From positions 238,897 to 302,896 of the forward strand of contig CAZFBD010000001.1 of assembly GCA_964517125.1 (NCBI GenBank): a DNA stretch of 64,000 nucleotides. The letters are read 5' to 3'. The stretch is from SHLQ01 sp964517125. Its GTDB lineage: Bacteria; Actinomycetota; Acidimicrobiia; Acidimicrobiales; SHLQ01. The notes below the pieces were generated by a model. That model was not told the origin of the DNA and searched no databases. It saw only the letters and a program-made list of their open reading frames with translations. The position numbers and the translations under genes are program-made. Below are positions 33,360 to 41,622 of the stretch, piece after piece (within the stretch, counting starts at the first letter, position 1; each line of letters opens with the position of its first letter).

Positions 33360-34517
33360 CTATCGGTGGCCGGGCGCCATGTAGAACCAGAACGGGAACG
33401 GAGCGTCCTGCGCTTTCATGCTCTCTCGAGCTTTGAGCACGGTGCGCCCCGCTTCGGTTGATTCGAAGAACCACGCCTCGGCGGCTCGCCCGCCGGGTGT
33501 TGGGCCGGTGGCGAGTTCAAGAGCGGCTTCGTTGTAGTACGCCCGGATGTCATGGCAGACGGCCACCGTGTTCTTGCCAGGCAGCGCGACCTCTTTCCAG
33601 TTGGCGCCCTCGGCCCACTGATGCAGGACGTCCAGCACCGTCGCAATGTCGTCGGGACCAACGGCTCGTCCGACTGCCGTGACGCCTCGACGCTGCACGG
33701 CTCGGTCGTACGCGGCCCGGAGTCCGCGGGCCTCGTCCACGGCAGGAGGAAGTGATGCGTCGTACCGAGGTGGAATCGTGCACGAGAGGGGCATTTCATC
33801 GGATTCGATCACGTCGGGGTGCGTCTCGAGCACGGGCTCCGGAGAATCGAGCAATGCGAGCGCCCGTTCGAGCACGTCCCGTTGGAAGGCAGCTTCACCA
33901 GGCCGTCCGAGCGGTCGGCCCAGCGGAAACTCGCAGTAGAGAACTCGAGGTGGTGCCATTCGTTCCGCCACCTCTTTCATCGAGGCCAGGACCACGGTTG
34001 CCAGACCGGCTGCTTCAAAGACGTGGGCAAGCACACTCACGGTGCGCGTACATTCCGGTCAAACGGGTGTGAGGATCACGACATCGACGCCGTCCGAGAG
34101 CAACTCCCGGGCGCAGGCCGGTGCAGTGTCGAGGCGGACCTCGCTGACGGTTTCCGGCTGATTCCCGGCGAACGCGAAGTGGCGGGGAGCCACTTCACCA
34201 ATGACCCCGTCGGAAGCCAACTCCTCCAAACGGTCGATCGGGTAGACCACGTTCAGGTCGATCTGGAAACCGGTGTGGTCGAAGTTCGGGCTCCAATGAC
34301 CCATGACGATGTTGCGGTCGGCGCGGTCGAGCGCACGGAAGCCGGTATCGGAGTTCGTGAAACGGTCCTGATCGGGTCGGTGGAGGGCAGCCGAGGTCAC
34401 GACAGCCACGCGAAGCTCCGACAGCGGCTTGTCGAGCCGGGTGAAGGCCGGGTCGTCGAAGGTCGGCACCGGTTGGTTGACCCCGTACTCGCGCATTGCT
34501 GCATCGCCACCGGCCAT
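33360..34517 (-). CDS. GrdB-like selenoprotein (glycine/sarcosine/betaine reductase component B family)
   Basis: A 385-residue protein with Sec153 encoded by TGA at 34059-34061. The ATG at 34517 has AAAGGAG six bases ahead. The frame reads VDVVILTPV, Sec, PECTRTVSVLAHVFEAAGLATVVLASM, with the UxxCT motif of reductase selenoprotein B. The sequence after the TGA (RVLYCEFPLGRPLGRPGEAAFQRDVLERALALL) is the usual continuation of this family, and the sequence before it (LSELRVAVVTSAALHRPDQ and WSPNFDHTGFQIDLNVVYPIDRLEELA) is its usual N-terminal half. In clostridia GrdB with Sec attacks the substrate in glycine, betaine or sarcosine reductase. Here no GrdA, GrdC, GrdD or GrdE lies nearby, so it belongs to the stand-alone branch of unknown substrate. 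A hairpin follows 12-28 bases after the TGA. Confidence 0.9.
34031..34047 (-). promoter_or_regulatory. Candidate SECIS element of the GrdB-like gene
   Basis: The mRNA forms GCGCAC-CGUGA-GUGUGC (bases 12-28 after the TGA; six pairs including one G-U). The loop begins with CGUGA, as does the loop of the hairpin in the UGSC gene at the same distance. Confidence 0.65.
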
Positions 34518-34674
34518 CGTTTCTCCTTTGGTCACGCAGCGCCGTTTCCGCTGCGGTTCAGAAGCTAGTCGCTCGGCCAGCGCCGGCCGTTCTCGCAGAT
34601 CGCTGTGTGTCCCGAGAATGCGAACGGCCTTGGCGCGTGGGATCGTTGACGGGCCACACACCGAGGGAGTTGCC

Positions 34675-35781
34675 GTGACGATTGTTGAAGTGCGCGTGTA
34701 CCGGGTTCCGCTGGAAACGCGTGCTCTGTACAACATGTCCAACTCCACGGTTGCGACGCCGGAGTCCACCGTTGTGGAGATCGTGGATGACAGCGGGGCC
34801 ATCGGGTATGGCGAGGCCTGCCTGGCGAGTCCACAGTTTCAGCCGGCTCACGACGCCGGAGTGCGGGCGTCGATGTCGGTGCTGGCTCCTGCAATCATCG
34901 GACACGACCCTCGACACGTCAGCGTGATCAACGCCGCCATGGAGGCCGCGATTTCCGGGCACACGGAAGGCAAGGCGGCGCTCGACATCGCCTGCTGGGA
35001 CCTCGTTGGCAAGTTGCTCGACCAACGCGTGGTCGACCTTCTGGGCGGCCCCCGCATGGATGACATCACCACGTACCACGTGGTCGGGATCAGCGATGCG
35101 GAAACCGCAGCAGCGACTGCCACATGGCTCCAGGACGAGGGCCACACGCGCTTGCAACTGAAGGCTGGAGGCAGGCCGATTCATCACGACATTGCAAGCA
35201 TTCATGCCGTCGCCGACGTGCTGTTGCCGGGAACCGACCTTGCCGTGGACACCAACCGAGGGTGGTCCACTGCCGAGGCCATTCAGGTATCCAACGCCTG
35301 CCGAACGATCACCATGTCCATGGAACAGCCCTGTGCCACGGAGGCTGAACTGCAGCAGGTGAAGGCACAAAGTGTTCACCCGATGATCGTCGACGAGAAC
35401 TCGACCGACATCCGGGCCATTGCGCGGATGATCTCGTCCGGTCTCGCCGACGGGTTCGGGTTGAAGCTCACCCGGCTCGGTGGTCTCACGGCAATGCGGG
35501 CGGTACGTGACCTGTGCATGGCCACGCGCACACCGATGAGCTCCGACGACGCCTGGGGAGGCGACATCATCGCAGCTGCGGCTGTTGCACTTGGAGCCAC
35601 GCTCGATCCGCAACTGAGCCGGGGTGCATGGATTGCGCATCCCTACCACCAGCACCACTACGACGAAGCGAACGGTCCCCGCATCGACGGCGGCTTCGTC
35701 ACGCTCCCCAACGGAGGTCCGGGTTTGGGTCTGGTGCTTCCCGAGGGAAGCTTCGGCGCACCGGTGGCCCGCTACTCCTGA
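34675..35781 (+). CDS. Enolase superfamily enzyme (mandelate racemase/muconate lactonizing type)
   Basis: A 368-residue (beta/alpha)7-beta barrel enzyme. The capping domain starts MTIVEVRVYRVPLETRALYNMS. The barrel carries LQLKAGG (catalytic Lys of the second strand), VDTNRGW, MEQPC and VDENSTD (metal ligands Asp, Glu, Asp/Glu), GLKLTRLGGLTAM (opposite Lys) and SSDDAWGGDIIAAA. The last motif resembles proline-betaine epimerases and cis-3-hydroxy-L-proline dehydratases (CDDTWGGD), so a hydroxyproline or betaine substrate is a reasonable guess. The start GTG at 34675 has GGGAG eight bases ahead. It is divergent from the GrdB-like gene (157 bases between starts) and overlaps the HisD-like gene tail to tail by ten bases. 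Confidence 0.87.
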   Translation: MTIVEVRVYRVPLETRALYNMSNSTVATPESTVVEIVDDSGAIGYGEACLASPQFQPAHDAGVRASMSVLAPAIIGHDPRHVSVINAAMEAAISGHTEGKAALDIACWDLVGKLLDQRVVDLLGGPRMDDITTYHVVGISDAETAAATATWLQDEGHTRLQLKAGGRPIHHDIASIHAVADVLLPGTDLAVDTNRGWSTAEAIQVSNACRTITMSMEQPCATEAELQQVKAQSVHPMIVDENSTDIRAIARMISSGLADGFGLKLTRLGGLTAMRAVRDLCMATRTPMSSDDAWGGDIIAAAAVALGATLDPQLSRGAWIAHPYHQHHYDEANGPRIDGGFVTLPNGGPGLGLVLPEGSFGAPVARYS

Positions 35782-37064
35782 GGCGCCGCCGCGGTCGGAG
35801 CGGTCCGGAGATCTGCACTTCGGGCGTGCCCCTCCATGCCCTCGAGCCGGGAGATCCTGGCAGCGACCGGGGCTTCGGCCGCGCCGGCTTCGGGCGTGAG
35901 CTCCTGCCACGTCAGCTGCTTCACGAACTTGAGGGTGTTCAGGCCGCCGCTGTACCGGGCCGCTCGGCCGGTGGGAAGGATGTGGTTGGGCCCCGAGGTC
36001 TTGTCGCCGAAGGTCACGTTCGTGTTCGGACCCAGGAACAGCGAGCCATAGTTGCGAAGGCGGTCACGCCACCAGTACAGATCCTCGGCGAGAACCTGGA
36101 GATGTTCTGGGGCGTAGTCGTCGCAAACGGCAGCCGCTTCCTCGGCGGTGTCGGTCAGGATCACCTCGCCGTGCGACGCCCAGGCGGCTGTCGCTGAGCT
36201 ACGTGCCGGCTCCGGCAACGCCTGAGCGTGTCGTTGACAGCGGTCGTCCATGTCGGCGGCGAGCTCGGCCGACGTTGTAACGAGCCACACCGGCGAGTCC
36301 GGGCCATGCTCGGCCTGCCCGATGAGGTCGGTGGCCACCATCTCGGGATCGGCGGTGTGGTCGGCCACGATCATCGATTCGGTCGGGCCTGCGACCACGT
36401 CGATGCCGACACGGCCGAACAGTTGGCGTTTCGCTTCGGCCACGAAGCTGTTGCCGGGCCCCACGATCATGTCAGCTTCGAGGCCGGTGAACAGACCGTA
36501 TGCGAGTGCTCCAATAGCCTGCACGCCGCCAAGACCAAGGATGCGGTCGGCGCCGGCCACCCTGGCTGCATGCAGAATCGCCGGATGCACGCCGCCACGG
36601 TCGTGTCGAGCGGGAGAGGCCACCACGATGTGCTCAACGCCGGCGACGGCAGCCGTGGTTGTGCTCATGAGTGCCGACGCGATGTGCGCAAACCGGCCTG
36701 CAGGCACATAACAACCGGCCACCCCGATCGGGACGTTTCGTTGCCCGGCGATCAGCCCGGGAGCCACTTCCACCTGGAACTCGCTGATCGAGCGGAGCTG
36801 GGCCTCGGCGAAGGTCCGGATGTGGCGGTGGGCGTAGTTGATGTCCTCGGCCACGCCAGGGGCGAGCTTGCCTTCGGCTGCGTCGATCTCCTCCTGCGGA
36901 ACCTCGATTGGACCGGTCCAGCCATCGAAGTGTTCGGCCAGGCGAACGGCCTCCGACTCACCTTCCTGCTGCAACGTTCCGAGAAGCTCGCCAACCGTCT
37001 GACGCACACCTTCATCTGCTTCGTTGAGTGGTCGGATTGCCTGCTTGACGTGGGTGATGGCCAT
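35772..37064 (-). CDS. Histidinol-dehydrogenase-like enzyme (HisD/HpsN family)
   Basis: A 430-residue NAD-dependent dehydrogenase with the HisD fold. Catalytic and zinc-binding features are present: IGQAEHGPDSPVWLV (Gln and His ligands), DYAPEHLQVLAEDL (Glu-His pair) and TSGPNHILPT. No other his gene is near, and the C-terminal part (GDKTSGPNHILPTGRAARYSGGL and NTLKFVKQLTWQELT) resembles sulfopropanediol 3-dehydrogenase HpsN more than biosynthetic HisD. Marine bacteria use HpsN to oxidise 2,3-dihydroxypropane-1-sulfonate. The substrate assignment is inference. It diverges from an MFS gene 62 bases away and ends inside the last ten bases of the enolase-superfamily gene on the other strand. Confidence 0.8.
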   Translation of the reverse strand: MAITHVKQAIRPLNEADEGVRQTVGELLGTLQQEGESEAVRLAEHFDGWTGPIEVPQEEIDAAEGKLAPGVAEDINYAHRHIRTFAEAQLRSISEFQVEVAPGLIAGQRNVPIGVAGCYVPAGRFAHIASALMSTTTAAVAGVEHIVVASPARHDRGGVHPAILHAARVAGADRILGLGGVQAIGALAYGLFTGLEADMIVGPGNSFVAEAKRQLFGRVGIDVVAGPTESMIVADHTADPEMVATDLIGQAEHGPDSPVWLVTTSAELAADMDDRCQRHAQALPEPARSSATAAWASHGEVILTDTAEEAAAVCDDYAPEHLQVLAEDLYWWRDRLRNYGSLFLGPNTNVTFGDKTSGPNHILPTGRAARYSGGLNTLKFVKQLTWQELTPEAGAAEAPVAARISRLEGMEGHARSADLRTAPTAAAPQE

Positions 37065-37126
37065 TGGCTTCCACGCTAGGAGATCGGCTGCGGTCGCGGT
37101 GAGACGACCGTGGTAAACATCCGGGC

Positions 37127-38284
37127 GTGTCCGACGCCATCGCCGACTTTCGACCCGAGGTTCGCCGGGTTCTGCCAGCAGTCATCGGGGTGCGCTTCGC
37201 CATCAACATCGCCATGCGGATGACGTACACGTTCCTGCCGGCGTTCGCCCGCGGCTCGGGACTGTCGGTTGAAGCCCTCAGCCGGGTTCTCAGTGTTCGA
37301 GAGCTCACCGCGTTGTCCGCCCCGCTGAGCGGCCGTCTCAGCGACCGCTTCGGCCCTCTGCAGGTCATGGCCTACGGCGGGCTGGTCGCCGCGGCAGGTC
37401 TCCTGCTTGTCATGTTCGGGACCGTTGGTCTCGTTGGAGGTCTCGTTGTCTTCGGGTTCGGCCGTACCGCGCACCAGGTCGCCCTTGGTTCGTGGATCGG
37501 TGGGGCGGTCGCCTACGAACGGAGAGGACGCGTCACCGGGCTCATCGAGCTCACGTGGGGCGGAGCGGCCCTCGTCGGTCTCCCTCTGGTCGGCTTCCTC
37601 ATTGGTTGGTTGCCGTGGTGGGCCGTCTTCACCTTCCTGGGCGTTGCCGCTCTGCTCTTCAGCCTTCGTGTCCGCTCCCATGAGCCCAACGAGCCGCTCC
37701 AGGACACCTCGCCGGGTCGACGCCCCCACATGACTGGTCCGGTGATTGCCGCGCTTGCCACGAACGGCGCAATGACCGCGGCCGCACAGTTCCTGTTCCT
37801 CGGTCACGGCCTCTGGCTCGAAGACACCTACGGGCTGGACACGGCCGAGGTCGGGCTCGCAATCGTCGCCGTTGGCATCGTTGAGGTCGTGGCAACCCTC
37901 GGCTCGTCGCGTCTCACCGACCGGCTGGGAAAGCGGCGATCCATGCTCGGAGGAACCATGCTCATGACGGCAGCCATGGCAACACTCGCGTTCTTCAGCA
38001 GCCCGCCGCTCGGCGTTGGTCTGTTGTTGCTGGTCATTGCCTTTCTGGGCTTTGAGTACGCCATCGTTTCGGCCATCCCGCTGATCTCCGAACTCGATCC
38101 CGGCGCTCGCGCTCAGATGGTCGGGCGTTCGGTGAGTATCACGACGGTGGTCCGCGCCGCGATCACGCTCGTAGCGGGGTCGCTCTACGTCACGCAGGGG
38201 TTTGCGACCCTCATGGCCGTTGCTGCAGTAGCCGGTCTCATCGCCATGGGTCTCGCCGCCTTTGCCATGGTCGAACCGGCCTGA
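37127..38284 (+). CDS. MFS transporter
   Basis: A 385-residue membrane protein with twelve hydrophobic segments in two halves. The loop between helices 2 and 3 carries GRLSDRFGPLQVM and that between helices 8 and 9 DRLGKRRSML, the standard MFS signatures. It is shorter than drug-resistance MFS proteins and lacks long loops. The substrate is unknown; its divergent promoter with the HisD-like gene suggests transport of the substrate or product of that enzyme. The start is the GTG at 37127 (MSDAIADFRPEVRRVLPAV). It ends convergently with the PhyH gene. Confidence 0.85.
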   Translation: MSDAIADFRPEVRRVLPAVIGVRFAINIAMRMTYTFLPAFARGSGLSVEALSRVLSVRELTALSAPLSGRLSDRFGPLQVMAYGGLVAAAGLLLVMFGTVGLVGGLVVFGFGRTAHQVALGSWIGGAVAYERRGRVTGLIELTWGGAALVGLPLVGFLIGWLPWWAVFTFLGVAALLFSLRVRSHEPNEPLQDTSPGRRPHMTGPVIAALATNGAMTAAAQFLFLGHGLWLEDTYGLDTAEVGLAIVAVGIVEVVATLGSSRLTDRLGKRRSMLGGTMLMTAAMATLAFFSSPPLGVGLLLLVIAFLGFEYAIVSAIPLISELDPGARAQMVGRSVSITTVVRAAITLVAGSLYVTQGFATLMAVAAVAGLIAMGLAAFAMVEPA

Positions 38285-38289
38285 CCGGA

Positions 38290-38303
38290 GCCGTTGGAAC
38301 GGC
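38290..38303. terminator. Short inverted repeat between convergent genes
   Basis: GCCGTT-GG-AACGGC lies six bases after the MFS stop and seven bases before the PhyH stop. It is the only candidate hairpin in this 25-base gap. There is no T-run and the loop is very short, so a role as a bidirectional terminator is tentative. Confidence 0.35.
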
Positions 38304-38309
38304 GAGCTG

Positions 38310-39167
38310 TCAGCGTTGCCAGACGAGTGGGTAGAGATCGGTTCCGGGACGGTCGCCCGGAGCCAGGCCGTGTTCTCGCATGATCTGGCTGTGGTCGGGA
38401 TCCATTCCAACCTCCCGGAAGACGATCTCCACATCGTCGCCCAACCACTTCGAGGTGAAGACTCGAAGCTCGGTGTCGGGGTCGAGGAGCCCGGATCCGC
38501 CATGAAGAATCCTGCTGTTGAACACCACACAATCGCCGGGCTCCATGTCCCAACTGACCACACCGAACGCACTCGGGTCGGCGTCGATGTCTGGAACCTC
38601 GTCCTCGGCGATCGCCGCGAAATCCACGTGGTCGACGTCGACCTTTCCATCCGGATTGAGTTCGCCAAAGTCGTACTGATCAAACACTGCGCCCGTCCGG
38701 TGCGAGCCGGGGACAAAGCCAAGGGCGTTCGCAGCCTTTACCGGTACCAATGGCATCCACACGGTGCAGGTGTCGTGTCCCGACACCGACCAGTAGGGCT
38801 CGTCCTGGTGCCATGGGGTTCGGAACTGGCTGCCAGCGGTTCGCACGAAGACCGCGTCAAAGAAGAAGTTGACGGTGGTCGATCGCATGAGCTCGCCAGC
38901 GATCGCTGCGGCTGGAGACTGCATCACGAATGAGCGGTATTCGGGCACATCCATCCACGCCTGGCTGTCCCAGAACATGGTGCGCCCCGATTCGTCCCGA
39001 TCCCAGATTCGGGCGCGGTAGGTGGGCGAGTCGAGCTGCGAGTCCAGGCCCCTGTCCAGCAGCCTGATCCAGTCCAGGTCGAACTGGTCTCGCAATACGA
39101 CCACGCCGTCCCGATGGTAGGTCTCGACATCGGACTCCGTGAGGTGCGGCCGGCTCGCTGAGTTCAT
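38310..39167 (-). CDS. Phytanoyl-CoA dioxygenase (PhyH) family protein
   Basis: A 285-residue Fe(II)/2-oxoglutarate oxygenase. The ligands are His and Asp in TPWHQDEPYWS and a distal His in RILHGGSG, with Arg in ELRVFTSKW. FVPGSHRTGAVF is typical. The start ATG at 39167 overlaps the stop of the membrane hydroxylase gene by four bases (ATGA), so the two are coupled. An oxygenase coupled to a fatty-acid-hydroxylase-type membrane enzyme suggests consecutive hydroxylation of a lipid or terpenoid. The remaining frame upstream of 39167 is the antiparallel shadow of the hydroxylase gene. Confidence 0.87.
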   Translation of the reverse strand: MNSASRPHLTESDVETYHRDGVVVLRDQFDLDWIRLLDRGLDSQLDSPTYRARIWDRDESGRTMFWDSQAWMDVPEYRSFVMQSPAAAIAGELMRSTTVNFFFDAVFVRTAGSQFRTPWHQDEPYWSVSGHDTCTVWMPLVPVKAANALGFVPGSHRTGAVFDQYDFGELNPDGKVDVDHVDFAAIAEDEVPDIDADPSAFGVVSWDMEPGDCVVFNSRILHGGSGLLDPDTELRVFTSKWLGDDVEIVFREVGMDPDHSQIMREHGLAPGDRPGTDLYPLVWQR

Positions 39168-40138
39168 GACTCGGCCGACTCGCGGCGTCGGCTCTTCATC
39201 TGTTCGTGCGCCTCGACACTTCCGTCGTGGAAGGTGCCGAACCACTTGTCCAGCGGCAACAGAAGCATCCCGTAGTTCACTTCGAAGTACCGATGGTGCA
39301 GGTTGTGGAAGTAGTCGCCGCCATGCAGCGTCGCCTGCCCGCCGACCCTGAACCGGTCGAAGCCCGAATGCGAAGGCGACGGGGAGATCATCAGGTAGAC
39401 GAGGCAGAACGTGGCAATGAACGGTGAGCCTGGCAGGACCAGAAAGACGAACGGAAGCGAGAAGTACAGCAGATGCTCGAGAGGATGCATGCTGATCCCC
39501 GACCAAGGGCCGGTGTTCACGTTCCGGTGGTGGAGCGCATGGGCCCAGCCGTAGAGCGGGTCGACGTGAAGCAGACGATGATTCAGGTAGAAGTGCGCGC
39601 CCTCGATCCAGAACACGGCGAACGTCATTGCGGCGATCGCCCACAGCGATGACAGCTGAGGAATTGCCTCCCCGGCGTACAGCCGGAACATGACGGCTTC
39701 GTAGAGCGCGGCAACCGCGCCTCCGCTGACGAGTGTCCAGAACATGTTGTCGCGTGTCTGGTTGTTGAAGGTGAACGAGGCTCGGTCTCGAGCGAGCCAG
39801 CGCTTCTCGTACTTGTACTCGGAGTCTTGGGCCTTGCGAATGTGCAGCCACCAGTGCTGTCCTCCGATCACGACCAGCATGAGCACCGCATTCCGCAGCC
39901 AAAGAACTGCGACATCGCCAACGTCGAGGGAGGCGAAGCGCTCCAGGCCCGGGGTGAAGACGTTGTACAGGAGGGCAGCGAGGCCGATCCACAGAAGCGA
40001 CTGGGGCCACAGGTACTTGGTGACCATCCAGGACACCATGCCGACGGGGTCGGAGGGCGTCCGGAAGAGCGGCGGCACGTCCATGGGTTCCGGGTCGTAC
40101 CCCTTGGCCCGTTGCATTCGAGTCCGCGAATCGGTCAT
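39164..40138 (-). CDS. Fatty acid hydroxylase/sterol desaturase superfamily membrane protein
   Basis: A 324-residue integral membrane di-iron enzyme. The histidine motifs HRLLH, HALHHRN and HNLHHRY are present in order, separated by hydrophobic helices (for example LMLVVIGGQHWWLHI and FCLVYLMISPSPSHSGFDRF). These hydroxylate or desaturate membrane lipids, sterols or carotenoids. The ATG at 40138 gives MTDSRTRMQRAKGYDPEP. It lies directly downstream of an 18-base palindrome, a likely operator, and upstream of the coupled PhyH gene. Confidence 0.87.
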   Translation of the reverse strand: MTDSRTRMQRAKGYDPEPMDVPPLFRTPSDPVGMVSWMVTKYLWPQSLLWIGLAALLYNVFTPGLERFASLDVGDVAVLWLRNAVLMLVVIGGQHWWLHIRKAQDSEYKYEKRWLARDRASFTFNNQTRDNMFWTLVSGGAVAALYEAVMFRLYAGEAIPQLSSLWAIAAMTFAVFWIEGAHFYLNHRLLHVDPLYGWAHALHHRNVNTGPWSGISMHPLEHLLYFSLPFVFLVLPGSPFIATFCLVYLMISPSPSHSGFDRFRVGGQATLHGGDYFHNLHHRYFEVNYGMLLLPLDKWFGTFHDGSVEAHEQMKSRRRESAES

Positions 40139-40150
40139 GCAAACAGTCTT

Positions 40151-40168
40151 ACTGAACGATCGTCCAGT
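40151..40168. promoter_or_regulatory. Palindromic operator upstream of the membrane hydroxylase operon
   Basis: ACTGAACGATCGTCCAGT is an 18-base palindrome with a single mismatched pair and a perfect ACGATCGT core. It lies 12 bases before the ATG of the hydroxylase gene. Its form is that of TetR-family sites in actinobacterial lipid operons. No TetR gene is next to it, so the regulator must be encoded elsewhere. Confidence 0.55.
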
Positions 40169-40194
40169 TCGCAACTGCGTGAGGACCGTCGTAC

Positions 40195-41520
40195 TCAGAC
40201 CAGATCGAGAGAAAGCTCCGTGAGCAGCTCGGGGCCAGCGTCGGTGACCAACACCTGGTTTTCAAGCTTCACGCCTTCTCCGCCCACGCGGGGCCCGACG
40301 AAGCTCTCCACGGTCAGGACCATGCCGGCCTCAAGAACGCCGTCGTATCCCCAGTCTTCCCACTGTTCCGGCCAGTAGATCTCGGGGTACTCGTCGCACT
40401 GCCCCACCCCGTGGAACTGACAGCAGTAGCGGCGGTATTCGTCCCATGGCGGCGACCACGAATCGAACGTGAGCTGCTTCAGCGTCGTTCCGGGACGAAG
40501 CAGTTCGGTGTTGCGGTGAATCTGCTCGAGAGCAAGGGCATGGGTTGACGCCTGCGCTGCCGTGGGGGTGCCACCACCTACGAGCCAGGTTCGGGAAATG
40601 TCGACCATCATCCCGTATGCCCCGACCAGGTCGGTGTCATAGCCGAGAAGGTCGCCCTCCTCGAGAATGCGGCTGCTGGCCTCCTGCATCCACGGGTTGG
40701 TGCGGGGCCCTGACGCCAGAATCTGCGTCTCGATCCACTCCCCTGCCCGACGAATGTTGCCGGCATGGAGGATGGACCACACATCGCGCTCGGTCATTCC
40801 GGGAGCCATTGCCTCCTGCATCTCGACCATGGTGGTCTGGCACGCATGGGCTGCACACCGCATGGCCCGGATCTCGTCGGGGCTCTTGATCACCCGGGCG
40901 AGCTCCATCATCTCGACACCGTTGCCGACCTCGATGCCCGCCTGGGCGAAACGTTGATAGCCGATCGGATGGCACTGGTCGACCGCGATTCTGGCCCCGG
41001 GACCGGCGTGCCCGGTCACGACATCGATGATCTCGTCGGCGAACTTGTTTGCCTGTTCAGCCCACCGTGGCCCGGCGAGGAAGTACGTGGAACCTCGGGC
41101 CGGTCGGGTCTCGGTCACGGCAGGGTTGTGGGCGTCGAGGAACTGACATTCGTTGAACTCCCACACGATGCAGGAGCCGTCCATGCCGACCCAGCAATAC
41201 CGCGCGGCGTTGTGCATCACCCAGATCTGCATGTTGGTGGAATCGGTCGCGTAGCGAATGTTCATGGGGTCCATGAGCAGGGCGCCGTCGTACCCCATCT
41301 TCTCCATTTGGGCGCGAACCCGTCCGATTCGGTATTCCCGCATCGCCGGCAGGTTCGGGAGCTCCAATCCGGCAGCCACCCACTCGGCCTCGAGTTGTTC
41401 CCCCGGCCCGATGTTCAGGTGGTGGAGGTCTGTGGCGGCTCGATTCACCTCGGCAGAGGCATCGGCGAGGCTGAGAGCGATCTTTGGCTGCTTCGGTGGA
41501 GCCGTGTCGTGCATGACCAT
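40195..41520 (-). CDS. dddP: DMSP lyase, DddP type (M24 family)
   Basis: A 441-residue M24B-fold protein that should cleave dimethylsulfoniopropionate to dimethyl sulfide and acrylate. Conserved DddP stretches include MNIRYATDSTNMQIW, GGEWIET-like RRAGEWIETQILASGPRTNPW, YDTDLVGAYGMMVDISRTW and HGVGQCDEYPE. Counting from the ATG at 41520, metal ligands fall at Asp295, Asp297, Asp307, His370, Glu405 and Glu420, one residue or less from the positions in characterised DddP. The catalytic Tyr (365) and Asp (376) of DddP are also present. The start could instead be the ATG at 41514. The gene diverges from a class V aminotransferase gene, and 56 bases downstream of its stop lies the hydroxylase operon. 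Confidence 0.85.
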   Translation of the reverse strand: MVMHDTAPPKQPKIALSLADASAEVNRAATDLHHLNIGPGEQLEAEWVAAGLELPNLPAMREYRIGRVRAQMEKMGYDGALLMDPMNIRYATDSTNMQIWVMHNAARYCWVGMDGSCIVWEFNECQFLDAHNPAVTETRPARGSTYFLAGPRWAEQANKFADEIIDVVTGHAGPGARIAVDQCHPIGYQRFAQAGIEVGNGVEMMELARVIKSPDEIRAMRCAAHACQTTMVEMQEAMAPGMTERDVWSILHAGNIRRAGEWIETQILASGPRTNPWMQEASSRILEEGDLLGYDTDLVGAYGMMVDISRTWLVGGGTPTAAQASTHALALEQIHRNTELLRPGTTLKQLTFDSWSPPWDEYRRYCCQFHGVGQCDEYPEIYWPEQWEDWGYDGVLEAGMVLTVESFVGPRVGGEGVKLENQVLVTDAGPELLTELSLDLV

Positions 41521-41622
41521 CGTCACAGTGTGGCACGGTCGGTTGCCAGCGTCATGGTCCTGACGGAGGTGCGCTACGTTCGCGTCACTGCGTCGGATGA
41601 GGTCACGGGCTAAACAGTTGGC

